Shown: positions 1 through 6,084 of the stretch, piece by piece
Layout of the letters: every line of letters starts with the position of its first letter
Numbering within the stretch: position 1 is the first letter of the stretch
Assembly: GCA_964394795.1 (NCBI GenBank)
Contig: CAYMYX010000044.1
Location: 1 to 11,124, forward strand
Direction: 5' to 3'
DNA: 11,124 bases
Origin: CAYFUF01 sp964394795
GTDB lineage: Bacteria; Bacillota; Clostridia; Tissierellales; Peptoniphilaceae
Translations under genes and position numbers: made by a program
The notes under the pieces: model-generated
Database searches by the model: none
What the model saw: only the letters and a program-made list of their open reading frames with translations
Told to the model about the DNA's origin: nothing

Positions 1-82
1 TCTGTACATAAATGATTCAGACTACAGGATTTCTCTCTTTGATTTATATAAGTACGATTTTTAAAAATAAGAATCTTATCAC

Positions 83-964
83 TTATGATACGGTTCTTCC
101 TCTCTTATAGACAAAATAGCTAATCATAAGGAACACAAGGATTACCCCAAGCGAAATGAAGGAAGCTTCAACCCCATAGGCCCCTCCTGTAATTCCTATA
201 TGATCATTCTCTAGGACAAACGTTACTAATGCCTCTGGATCTACCTGAGGCCCCACTGCCAGCAATCCTCCGATAAGCAGGGTATTCCAAATCCCGTGGA
301 CCAGTATGGGACTAAGGATAGTCCCGCTTTCCCAATAGGCAAAGCTAAAGATAAAACTGATAAGAAAGCTAGCCAGGAAGAGCAAGAGAGCCCCATAGAG
401 ACCCAAATTTGGGCTGGTCAAGTGGAGGAGAGCAAAGACCACTGAAGATAGGAGCAGGCCTACTCTCCTGCTTCCCCACTGCGTGAAAAGGCCCAGGAGG
501 AGGCCTCTGATTAAGACTTCCTCGGTAAAGGCAACGGCGAATCCAGTCGTGAAGATGGCCCCTGTTATCCAGTTCACCTGGATGGCCCAGGGGACATCAT
601 TGACAACCCAGCTGCCTGGAAGAAATTTGAAGTAGACGAAAAGCAGAACTGTCGGCATTAGGATGGCGAGAACGAGCCACTTCCATGACAAGTGGAAGCC
701 CTTCAAACCGTACTGATTCCCATCCAATTTGAAGATCTTCTCCCAGATTAAACGGTAAGTACAGGCTGTCATGACAAGAAGAAAGATGCCTTCTAGAAGG
801 CCAAGCCACGGGATGAGAATGCCCTGCATGGCCAGGAAGGAGAAGAGCCTATAGGCGACCATATCGATGAGATAATAGGCAAGAAAACTCAATAGAAATA
901 CGTGGACAATAAAGGCCAAGCTTGGCCTTTTCTCTGTCTTGTTTCCTGCATTGTACTTGATCAA
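83..964 (-). CDS. CPBP family intramembrane metalloprotease
   Basis: Polytopic membrane protein of about 293 residues with the CPBP (CaaX protease/bacteriocin-processing, Abi) signature. Counted from an in-frame ATG at 976, I see TEEVLIRG (Glu152, Glu153, Arg157), FALLHL (His185) and LVHGIWN (His227, Asn231), the usual metal and catalytic positions of this family. Hydrophobic stretches lie near residues 20-40, 50-75, 98-117, 136-150, 172-187, 193-213 and 274-290. I prefer the TTG at 964 as start, because a good GGAGG sits 5 nt before it (970-974), while the ATG at 976 has no usable ribosome binding site; the ATG would add four residues. The gene is divergent from the hydrolase gene at 1060. 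A weak 5-bp hairpin followed by five T (63-79) lies just after the stop and may end transcription. Family members cleave membrane substrates or give bacteriocin self-immunity; the substrate here is unknown. Confidence 0.88.
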   Translation of the reverse strand: MIKYNAGNKTEKRPSLAFIVHVFLLSFLAYYLIDMVAYRLFSFLAMQGILIPWLGLLEGIFLLVMTACTYRLIWEKIFKLDGNQYGLKGFHLSWKWLVLAILMPTVLLFVYFKFLPGSWVVNDVPWAIQVNWITGAIFTTGFAVAFTEEVLIRGLLLGLFTQWGSRRVGLLLSSVVFALLHLTSPNLGLYGALLLFLASFLISFIFSFAYWESGTILSPILVHGIWNTLLIGGLLAVGPQVDPEALVTFVLENDHIGITGGAYGVEASFISLGVILVFLMISYFVYKRGRTVS

Positions 965-1059
965 AGCCACCTCCATTCTATTGGTTAGGACCTATCGCTG
1001 GCTTCTTTCTATAAGGGGGTATAAGGCATAAGAGAAAAACTGACTCGAAAGGAGATTCG

Positions 1060-1923
1060 ATGTTTAACCAAAAAGTATTCCTTCTCGCTAACGAACCTGT
1101 TCGAAAAGAAGTTACCCTAACACAAAATGAAGATGTGCAAGCCAAGGCAATCATCCTCTACCTTCATGGCGGGGGCCTCATTTTCGGCAACCGAGACGAC
1201 CTGCCGAATTACCACCTACAAAGACTCACTGATGAGGGTTACGTTGTCATCAGTGTTGACTATCTCTTAGCTCCTTCTACGAGACTCCCAGAAATCTTTG
1301 AAGATTTGAAAGTGACTATTTCCACTATCCTCCTAGAAAGAGAGAGGTGGTTAGGGCAAGACCTTCCCTACTACCTCTGGGGCCGGTCTGCTGGCGCCTA
1401 TCTTAGCCTTCTCCTTGGGGGTAAAGGAGGATTAAACCCTCCGCCCCATGGTGTTGTCTCTTTTTATGGCTATGCTTTTCTCCAAGGCAACTGGTTTGAA
1501 TCCAAAAATGCCTACTTCAACAAGACCTATCCTGCACTTGATGCCTCTTGGTTAGACCAGGTCCCCGATGGACCAAGGGTCGAAGGCGACCTCCGCGATG
1601 CCATGGGGGTTTACATCTATGCCCGCCAAAAAGGTATTTGGAAAGAACTCGTATATGGAGAAAGTGACAGTAACTTCCTTGACAACTTCAGCCTCAAGAA
1701 CCTTGACCACTTTCCCCTTCCCCTCTTTTGCGCTCATGCTACAGGAGATTATGACGTTCCCTTTGATGAATTTCTTGCCCTCCAAGAAAAGTATCAACCA
1801 AGTACCTTTACTGTCGATAGCAAGGACCATGATTTCGATCGAGACAGCTCCAGTGACCTTACTGTCCAAGTCCTCGATAACATGATTGCTTTTTTAAACA
1901 ATCACATTAAGGCGCAATCGTAA
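1060..1923 (+). CDS. alpha/beta hydrolase fold-3 (HSL-like) esterase
   Basis: A 287-residue soluble enzyme of the alpha/beta hydrolase superfamily. The oxyanion-hole motif HGGG is at residues 36-39, the nucleophile elbow is GRSAG with Ser110, and the likely acid and base are Asp232 in GDYDVP and His257 in KDHDFD. This order and the HGGG motif fit the hormone-sensitive-lipase/fold-3 type of carboxylesterase. There is no signal peptide, so it is probably cytoplasmic; the substrate cannot be told from sequence. The start is supported by AAAGGAG a few bases upstream of ATG 1060. It is the only clear plus-strand gene in the window, and its last 17 bases overlap, on the opposite strand, the 3' end of a DNA glycosylase remnant. 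Confidence 0.88.
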   Translation: MFNQKVFLLANEPVRKEVTLTQNEDVQAKAIILYLHGGGLIFGNRDDLPNYHLQRLTDEGYVVISVDYLLAPSTRLPEIFEDLKVTISTILLERERWLGQDLPYYLWGRSAGAYLSLLLGGKGGLNPPPHGVVSFYGYAFLQGNWFESKNAYFNKTYPALDASWLDQVPDGPRVEGDLRDAMGVYIYARQKGIWKELVYGESDSNFLDNFSLKNLDHFPLPLFCAHATGDYDVPFDEFLALQEKYQPSTFTVDSKDHDFDRDSSSDLTVQVLDNMIAFLNNHIKAQS

Positions 1924-2163
1924 AGCGATACAAAAAGTCCTTTGCCTCTTCGGCATAGTCAATGCCTATCCGCTTAGCCCGCTGAATTTCAAAATCCTGG
2001 GCACCACCATCAAGGAGGTAGACCTCACTAGCAAGAAGGTCGTAGCCATTGTGAGTCAGGTCAAGGGCTAAGGCCTTACTTAACTTGCCTGGCCCATCCA
2101 TCAAGGCTCTTTTTTGTGTCCTACTCAGGTTCCCATAAGGCTTGCCATAGCGGTGGTTGGCCT
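1907..2163 (-). pseudogene. mpg: 3' remnant of a 3-methyladenine DNA glycosylase (AAG/Mpg family)
   Basis: The reading frame carries the C-terminal part of the AAG/MPG base-excision-repair glycosylase family: GPGKLSKAL, then a segment ending RIGIDYAEEA and the terminal FLYRFTI, which match the family's conserved GPGKL, RIGI-x-YA and C-terminal R-F-x-I elements. Only about 80 codons remain, against roughly 190-210 for the family, so the N-terminal half with most of the catalytic fold is gone. There is no proper start: the frame opens inside the msrAB frame (only a TTG at 2170, with no ribosome binding site). The 5' break coincides with the point where the overlapping msrAB frame stops resembling MsrB (about 2150-2163). 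I infer that a deletion joined the 5' part of msrAB to the 3' part of mpg. It should be inactive in alkylation repair. Confidence 0.8.
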
Positions 2164-2795
2164 GTGACAATATCTACATAGATTCCCTCCTCATCCAACT
2201 TATCGTAAGGATGACTAAAAGGTTTCTCCGTCCCTGCATTCTGTGTCACCTCGTATTCTTCTTTGCTCAGGAGCTCTTTTCGCTTGTCTTCACTGGGTTT
2301 CTGGTATAAGTCCTCCCCAGCTAATGGTTCATCCGCTAAAGAAAGGTCGACATGACAATAGCCACCAGGGTTCTTCTTTAAGTAGTCTTGATGGTAATCT
2401 TCGCCACTCACATAATTTAAGAGCAGCTCATTTTCAATCGCATTCGCATCATAAACTAGTTTTAAGGTCTCGGCATGGCCCGTTTCACGCAACGTCTCAT
2501 ACGATGTTTCCTCGATCTTGCCATTAGCGTAGCCAACCTCAGTGTCTAAAATGCCATCGATCCGAGCAAAGTATTCCTCCACACCCCAAAAGCAACCACC
2601 CGCAAGATAGATGGTGTCTTCTTTTTTGGTTAGGCTTTCCACTCCAGCAAGAGTTGGTTTTTCATCGTTATGACTTTCTTCCTGGGACTTTTCTGTAGCA
2701 GGAGAACAGGCAGATAAGGCAAATGCTAGACCAAGCATAAAGGTAATTAAACCAATACTTTTCGAATTCTTCAATTGAATTGTTTTCTTCGTCAT
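2121..2795 (-). pseudogene. msrA: truncated, internally deleted MsrA-MsrB methionine sulfoxide reductase lipoprotein
   Basis: The 224-residue product begins with a lipoprotein signal (hydrophobic 14-26, lipobox LSAC with Cys30), so the intact protein would repair oxidised methionines outside the membrane. MsrA features present are GGCFWG (catalytic Cys68), TGHAE (Glu109), EDYHQDYLKKNP (131-143) and GYC (Cys147). Between LLLNYV (124-129) and SGEDYHQ (130-136) the family normally has about 70-80 residues, including the D-R-x-x-Q-Y-R segment with active-site Asp and Tyr; these are missing in frame. A linker then leads to the start of an MsrB domain (EYEVTQNAGTEKPF to YVDIVTGQP, about 180-214), after which homology stops and ten unrelated residues lead to the stop. 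MsrB with its zinc and catalytic Cys is lost. Start ATG 2795 is chosen over an upstream GTG/ATG frame because AGGAGG lies at 2805-2810. Promoter and start look intact, so a protein may be made, but both activities are probably lost. Confidence 0.82.
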
Positions 2796-2844
2796 GACCG
2801 TATATCCTCCTTTAAAATGAGTATAAGGATGCCTACTCAACTTT

Positions 2845-2850
2845 ATTATA
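2845..2850 (-). promoter_or_regulatory. -10 element of msrAB promoter
   Basis: A perfect TATAAT reads on the minus strand, about 50 bases upstream of the msrA start codon, giving a leader of about 40 nt. The matching -35 (TTTCCT at a 17-bp spacing) is poor, so the promoter is only moderately supported. Confidence 0.5.
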
Positions 2851-2900
2851 CTTCCTTGGAAGAACGGAGGAAATCTTTATCTCACTTTAGCTAAGGGGAA

Positions 2901-2942
2901 AAAGAAATCTCTATCGCGTAGTGGGCAAATAGATTTTTCTTT
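2901..2942. repeat. imperfect 14-bp inverted repeat upstream of the msrAB promoter
   Basis: Arms 2901-2914 and 2929-2942 pair at 12 of 14 positions around a 14-base loop. It lies about 50-90 bases upstream of the msrAB -10 element. It might be a regulatory site or a relic terminator (the plus-strand right arm is T-rich). No protein site is recognised. The rest of the 2851-3027 gap shows nothing I can name. Confidence 0.3.
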
Positions 2943-3027
2943 CATCACATGTGCATGGAAAAAATCAAATCATTGCGTTTTCCAGATTCCCGCCAATCGT
3001 AGGATACGCTATAGCCTAAGAATATTC

Positions 3028-3070
3028 AAAAACCCCCTAAAGTTGGTCTGCTTAGTCCAACTTTAGGGGG
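3028..3070 (-). terminator. Rho-independent terminator of rpiB
   Basis: A perfect 14-bp inverted repeat, 3033-3046 pairing with 3057-3070, with five G-C pairs at its base and a 10-base loop. On the minus strand it is followed by TTTTT (3028-3032). It begins 35 bases after the rpiB stop and also separates rpiB from msrAB. Confidence 0.92.
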
Positions 3071-3105
3071 CAATTATCAATACTAATCTATTTTTGGCGT
3101 GCTAG

Positions 3106-3570
3106 CTATTCAACATCGGCAGGCGACCACGTTCCCTCTTCGAAGTCCATTATCTCTTGCACTCGACAACTGTGGCGGCCACCTTCGTACTCTGCATTTA
3201 ACCATTCATCAACCATCATTTTTGCGACTTCAACGCCAACAACTCTGGCACCAAAGCATAGGATGTTGGAATTGTTGTGTTGCTTGGATAGTTTGGCGGA
3301 GTAGGCTTCTGAGCAACAAGCTGCACGGATGCCTTTAACCTTATTGGCTGAAATGGAGATGCCAATACCTGTACCGCAAATAAGGATACCGCCGTCAAAG
3401 TCTCCAGCCGCTACAGCTTCCGCTACGCGGATACCATAGATAGGATAGTCCGTTCTGTCTGCCGTTTCTGGACCAAAATCAGTGACTTCGTGCCCTAATT
3501 CTTCCAAGTGCTCGATGATGGCAGGTTTCAATTCGACACCGACATGGTCACTCCCCATAGCAATTTTCAT
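3106..3570 (-). CDS. rpiB: ribose-5-phosphate isomerase B
   Basis: A 154-residue RpiB/LacAB-family sugar isomerase, close to the usual ~150 residues. It interconverts ribulose-5-phosphate and ribose-5-phosphate in the non-oxidative pentose phosphate pathway, in the cytoplasm. Visible motifs are GSDHVG (Asp8, His9), ICGTGIGISI with the active-site Cys65, the KGIRAA segment (79-84), HNNSN (98-102) and the C-terminal GGRHSCRV phosphate-binding region (130-137). The single-gene context and length favour RpiB over LacB (about 170 residues, usually beside lacA and tagatose genes). ATG 3570 has an AAGGGG-type ribosome binding site. Transcription probably starts from an extended -10 promoter at 3625-3633 and ends at the hairpin at 3028-3070, although read-through from the beta-propeller gene 73 bases upstream is possible since no terminator lies between. 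Confidence 0.94.
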   Translation of the reverse strand: MKIAMGSDHVGVELKPAIIEHLEELGHEVTDFGPETADRTDYPIYGIRVAEAVAAGDFDGGILICGTGIGISISANKVKGIRAACCSEAYSAKLSKQHNNSNILCFGARVVGVEVAKMMVDEWLNAEYEGGRHSCRVQEIMDFEEGTWSPADVE

Positions 3571-3624
3571 GATTTCCCCTTCTCTTCTCTACTTTCAACG
3601 TATAAAACATGAATCCTCGCTCTA

Positions 3625-3633
3625 ATTATATCA
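3625..3633 (-). promoter_or_regulatory. extended -10 promoter of rpiB
   Basis: The minus strand reads TGATATAAT: a consensus TATAAT preceded by TG and one base, the extended -10 form that works without a good -35, and no good -35 is seen. The predicted start of transcription is about 3618, giving a leader of about 48 nt. Confidence 0.6.
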
Positions 3634-3643
3634 AAAGCGGCTC

Positions 3644-4735
3644 CTATTTGCTTTCTTCTTCCCTATCCATAGATTCTTCTAGCTCAACACCCTCCACCAT
3701 CCTTAATGACTCTTCGCGAATCGTATCATAATCAAGAAGGGGGAAGATAGCAACCTTAGGGTGGCCATCCGCATTAAAGTCGGGATAGAGGAAGGCATCA
3801 TAGGAATAATCGAATATAATTTTATCGCCTTCCTGGCTGATAAAGCCCGTTGGTTCATAAACAGATAGGTTGGTATCCAAAGTTTTGATTTGGTAGCCCT
3901 GTTCAAAATCAATGGCATAGAGGCGGTGTTTGTCGGCTCTTGACTTAATAACGAAGAGCAAGTCGGTCTTTGGATTGTACTGGTAGCGGTCTTTACTCTC
4001 ACTACCAAGGTCATCTTGGAGAACGTCGAAACTGACTTCATGAGTAAGTTCGAAATCAATATACCTTGAACCGACGTTGTTGTAGATGGCGCTTACTTGG
4101 ACTTTCCCCTCATCATTTTCGGCGAGGTGGAGTACTTGGCCGGGTATCGTGCCCACAAGTTGCCCATCCTCAACGTGGTAAACATTGGATACGCCCTCTT
4201 CGTAGTTGATGATCATATATTTGTTATCCGAGCTAAAGCGCACACTCATAATAAAGCCAGGATCCACTTCAATTGTCTTTTCAACAAACTGGCTGAGCAC
4301 GTTGTGAATCGTTATTTCGTTATAAGCTGTTGTTAAAAAGAGATAACCGCCGTCTGCCGAAAAGCCTAAAATAAAGCTCGTTGAGGGTGTTTGGAAGTTA
4401 TAGGATATCTCATTGGTTGTTGTATCTAAGACAAAGACTTGGGCAGTGGATCCCCTTTCGTCCTCTCTATTATCGTAAACTCCTGAGATGTACTTGCCAT
4501 CGTTAGAAACCGAATAGCGGTTCCCCCCTAACAAATAGGTAATATCGTGGAGCAAATAGGGGTGATTGATATCCCTAACCTTTTCCTCTTTGGTATTATC
4601 CCAGATATAGTAGCTGTTATCTTGAAAATATAAAGTATATAGCTGGTTCTCCGATATACCAGCAATCTGTGCATTGATAAAGGGCAAAGTCCCTTCATCG
4701 GTTAAGTCGGCTATTTTTATCGTCTGATCGGTCAA
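3644..4735 (-). CDS. WD40-like beta-propeller protein, probably N-terminally truncated
   Basis: A 363-residue protein made of short repeating beta-strand units with blade-like motifs: GISENQLYTLYF-YYIWD (26-46), YSVSNDGKYISGVY (74-87), LGFSADGGYLFLT (123-135), VRFSSDNKYMIINY (165-178), YNPKTDLLFVI (253-263) and FISQEGDKIIFDY (298-310). These resemble WD40/YVTN-type blades. The C-terminus (RMVEGVELEES) resembles the tail after the last blade in other bacterial WD40 proteins, so the 3' end looks complete. The start is a TTG that overlaps the TGA of the upstream gene (TTGA), without a clear ribosome binding site. The same frame is open back to a TAA at 4784-4786, and blade-like sequence (PPDSKQALALS) continues upstream of the TTG to the six-C run, so the N-terminus is missing or supplied by the upstream frame. 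No signal peptide is seen. Function unknown; probably a binding scaffold or sensor partner of the upstream membrane protein. Confidence 0.75.
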   Translation of the reverse strand: MTDQTIKIADLTDEGTLPFINAQIAGISENQLYTLYFQDNSYYIWDNTKEEKVRDINHPYLLHDITYLLGGNRYSVSNDGKYISGVYDNREDERGSTAQVFVLDTTTNEISYNFQTPSTSFILGFSADGGYLFLTTAYNEITIHNVLSQFVEKTIEVDPGFIMSVRFSSDNKYMIINYEEGVSNVYHVEDGQLVGTIPGQVLHLAENDEGKVQVSAIYNNVGSRYIDFELTHEVSFDVLQDDLGSESKDRYQYNPKTDLLFVIKSRADKHRLYAIDFEQGYQIKTLDTNLSVYEPTGFISQEGDKIIFDYSYDAFLYPDFNADGHPKVAIFPLLDYDTIREESLRMVEGVELEESMDREEESK

Positions 4736-5358
4736 CGATAAAGCAAGGGCCTGTTTTGAATCAGGGGGGCGATCTGACCATAGTTATTGGGCTCATCGAC
4801 AAAAGAAATGATAAGATCAACCTCATCCAACTTTTCATCCTTGATTGCCCTCTTATTTAGAGGGTTCTCAGGCCGGGAAAAATCCAAACGAACAATCTTG
4901 GTGAGCAAATTCTGGTAGACCTCTTCATCAATAGAGTCGGCGATATCGCATAGTAAGATTATCCCTAGCTGGTCACCGCTCTCTAAGTGATTCTTGATGA
5001 ACTTCATCGAATCCTCATTACTCCCCATGACAATGAGGTGCTTGCGGTTCCAATGGTAAATCGTATGAGAAAAGGTTCGATAGATGCGGTCAAATAAAGA
5101 AAAGAATCCCACTACCGTTACCGCAGGAGCGAACCAGATCGCAATCTCATAAAATAAGGGAGCTTCCTTGGTAATCGGATTAAGAGGAAAGAAGGAAAAC
5201 AACTTAATCGTCGAAAACAAAATAACGGATAGTTCTTTCAGGGGATGACTGTATGCGCCATGAAAGACTTGATAGGACCCGACAACGGCAAAGAACAAAG
5301 CCAATAGGAAGAGAAACCACTTATGCCGATTCAGATAATAGAAAAGGTATTTTTTCAT
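4732..5358 (-). CDS. membrane protein with truncated TrkA-N (RCK-like NAD-binding) domain
   Basis: A 208-residue protein. Hydrophobic segments at about 14-33 and 74-90, and a weaker one at 43-59, form a small membrane part. A Rossmann/TrkA-N-like half-domain follows, starting HLIVMGSN (107-114), with a second strand IILLCD (133-138), a third at KIVRLDF (154-160) and a fourth at DLIISFVDEPNNY (181-193). This order resembles bacterial membrane proteins that couple a small ion-channel-like membrane part to an NAD- or nucleotide-sensing RCK domain, some of which carry RyR domains. Such proteins are normally several hundred residues longer; here the chain stops soon after the fourth strand, in a tail (LIQNRPLLYR) beyond a six-C run. 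ATG 5358 has a good GAGGAAAT ribosome binding site. It is translationally coupled to the beta-propeller gene by a TTGA overlap. Whether ligand binding is retained is doubtful. Confidence 0.65.
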   Translation of the reverse strand: MKKYLFYYLNRHKWFLFLLALFFAVVGSYQVFHGAYSHPLKELSVILFSTIKLFSFFPLNPITKEAPLFYEIAIWFAPAVTVVGFFSLFDRIYRTFSHTIYHWNRKHLIVMGSNEDSMKFIKNHLESGDQLGIILLCDIADSIDEEVYQNLLTKIVRLDFSRPENPLNKRAIKDEKLDEVDLIISFVDEPNNYGQIAPLIQNRPLLYR

Positions 5359-5448
5359 CGCTATTTCCTCAAAATGAGAATTTGTGTTGCTAAGCTAGTT
5401 ATTCCTATTTTATCAGATTAACGGGGGCTTATTTTACTAAAGAGCTGG

Positions 5449-5464
5449 CCCTTCACATGAAGGG
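5449..5464. repeat. near-palindrome upstream of the TrkA-N gene
   Basis: CCCTTCA and TGAAGGG (7 bp) flank a 2-base centre, about 90 bases upstream of the membrane-protein start, within an otherwise featureless 5359-5537 gap. The short centre suits an operator better than a terminator, and no T run follows. No regulator is recognised. Confidence 0.3.
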
Positions 5465-5537
5465 AATCCCATACTCTATGGATGTCTAGTGCCAATACGT
5501 GCCGACACACCCAAGCATAAACGATAAGGCAAGCCAA

Positions 5538-5570
5538 TAAAAAAGCCACCACAAACAATTTTGCAGTGAC
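5538..5570 (-). terminator. Rho-independent terminator after the hemerythrin gene
   Basis: On the minus strand 5560-5570 pairs with 5545-5555 over 11 positions (three G-T wobbles) around a 4-base loop, followed by six T (5539-5544). It starts about 30 bases after the stop of the hemerythrin-like gene and closes the DUF6496-selO-hemerythrin operon. Confidence 0.75.
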
Positions 5571-5601
5571 TTATTATTCCGGCAGCCAATTTGAAGAGGA
5601 T

Positions 5602-6066
5602 TTACTTTAAATCAGCCTTTTTCTCTTTTTCATATTTGGGCATCGCTTCTTCGAATTGGACAAGCAAGTCTTCCAGCTCAGCTTCGGTTAACACGTCTTT
5701 TGCCACCTTCGCAAATTCATCTTGCTCTTCATCCATGTGGTGTTCCACAACTTCCTTTAAGGTACTGAATTTTGCATCCCAAGTTTCGTTGCGGATACCC
5801 GTTTTCTCAATAACAGAGAATTGGTAGGCTGCTAAACTATGTTCTTCCTTCATTTCCCGAGGAACATCTAAATCTTCCTTAGCTTCCAATTTATTCATTA
5901 CCGCAGGGAAGACTACTTCTTCTTCCGCTTTATGGTGAGCATGGATCATAACATAAAGCTCTTCGAATAGTTTTCTCTTTTTCTTACCATCTTCTTCTTT
6001 TTCAATCTGGGCAATCAAATCTTTCGCTTTATTATGTTCCTCTATATTGTGTTCTAAGTAATTCAT
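5602..6066 (-). CDS. hemerythrin HHE domain protein
   Basis: A 154-residue, charged, all-helical cytoplasmic protein with the metal-ligand pattern of the hemerythrin HHE family. Counted from ATG 6066: an N-terminal H-N-K at His11, HAHHKAEEE (His42, His44, His45, Glu48-50), EEHSLAAY (His76) and VEHHMDEEQDEF (His109, His110, acidic 112-116). Such proteins bind a di-iron centre and sense or buffer oxygen, NO or peroxide, or store iron. ATG 6066 is preferred to the adjoining TTG 6069, since AAGGAGGT (6071-6078) is correctly spaced only for the ATG. It begins 18 bases after selO in the same direction and is followed by a terminator at 5538-5570, so it is the last gene of that operon. The C-terminus is Lys-rich. 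The substrate or gas specificity cannot be read from sequence. Confidence 0.88.
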   Translation of the reverse strand: MNYLEHNIEEHNKAKDLIAQIEKEEDGKKKRKLFEELYVMIHAHHKAEEEVVFPAVMNKLEAKEDLDVPREMKEEHSLAAYQFSVIEKTGIRNETWDAKFSTLKEVVEHHMDEEQDEFAKVAKDVLTEAELEDLLVQFEEAMPKYEKEKKADLK

Positions 6067-6084
6067 CAATACCTCCTTATAGTA

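Noticed and set aside
597..809. Minus-strand open frame inside the CPBP gene, and similar frames at 1552-1885, 2243-2527, 3099-3398, 3703-4336, 5591-5827, 6774-7478, 7882-8309, 8567-8791, 9490-9681, 9822-10220
   Set aside because: All lie within well-supported genes in other frames; their translations show no domain pattern and they lack good ribosome binding sites.
2901..2942. Imperfect inverted repeat as a terminator of a plus-strand transcript
   Set aside because: No plus-strand gene ends nearby (the hydrolase ends at 1923), so it is listed only as a repeat.
3106..3570. Galactose-6-phosphate isomerase subunit (LacA/LacB) as an alternative to RpiB
   Set aside because: Length, the CGTGIG and HNNSN pattern and the absence of tagatose or lac genes nearby favour RpiB.
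4764..4769. Six-C run as a proven phase-variation switch
   Set aside because: Six bases is short for efficient slippage and no variant is visible in a single sequence; kept only as one option in the junction finding.
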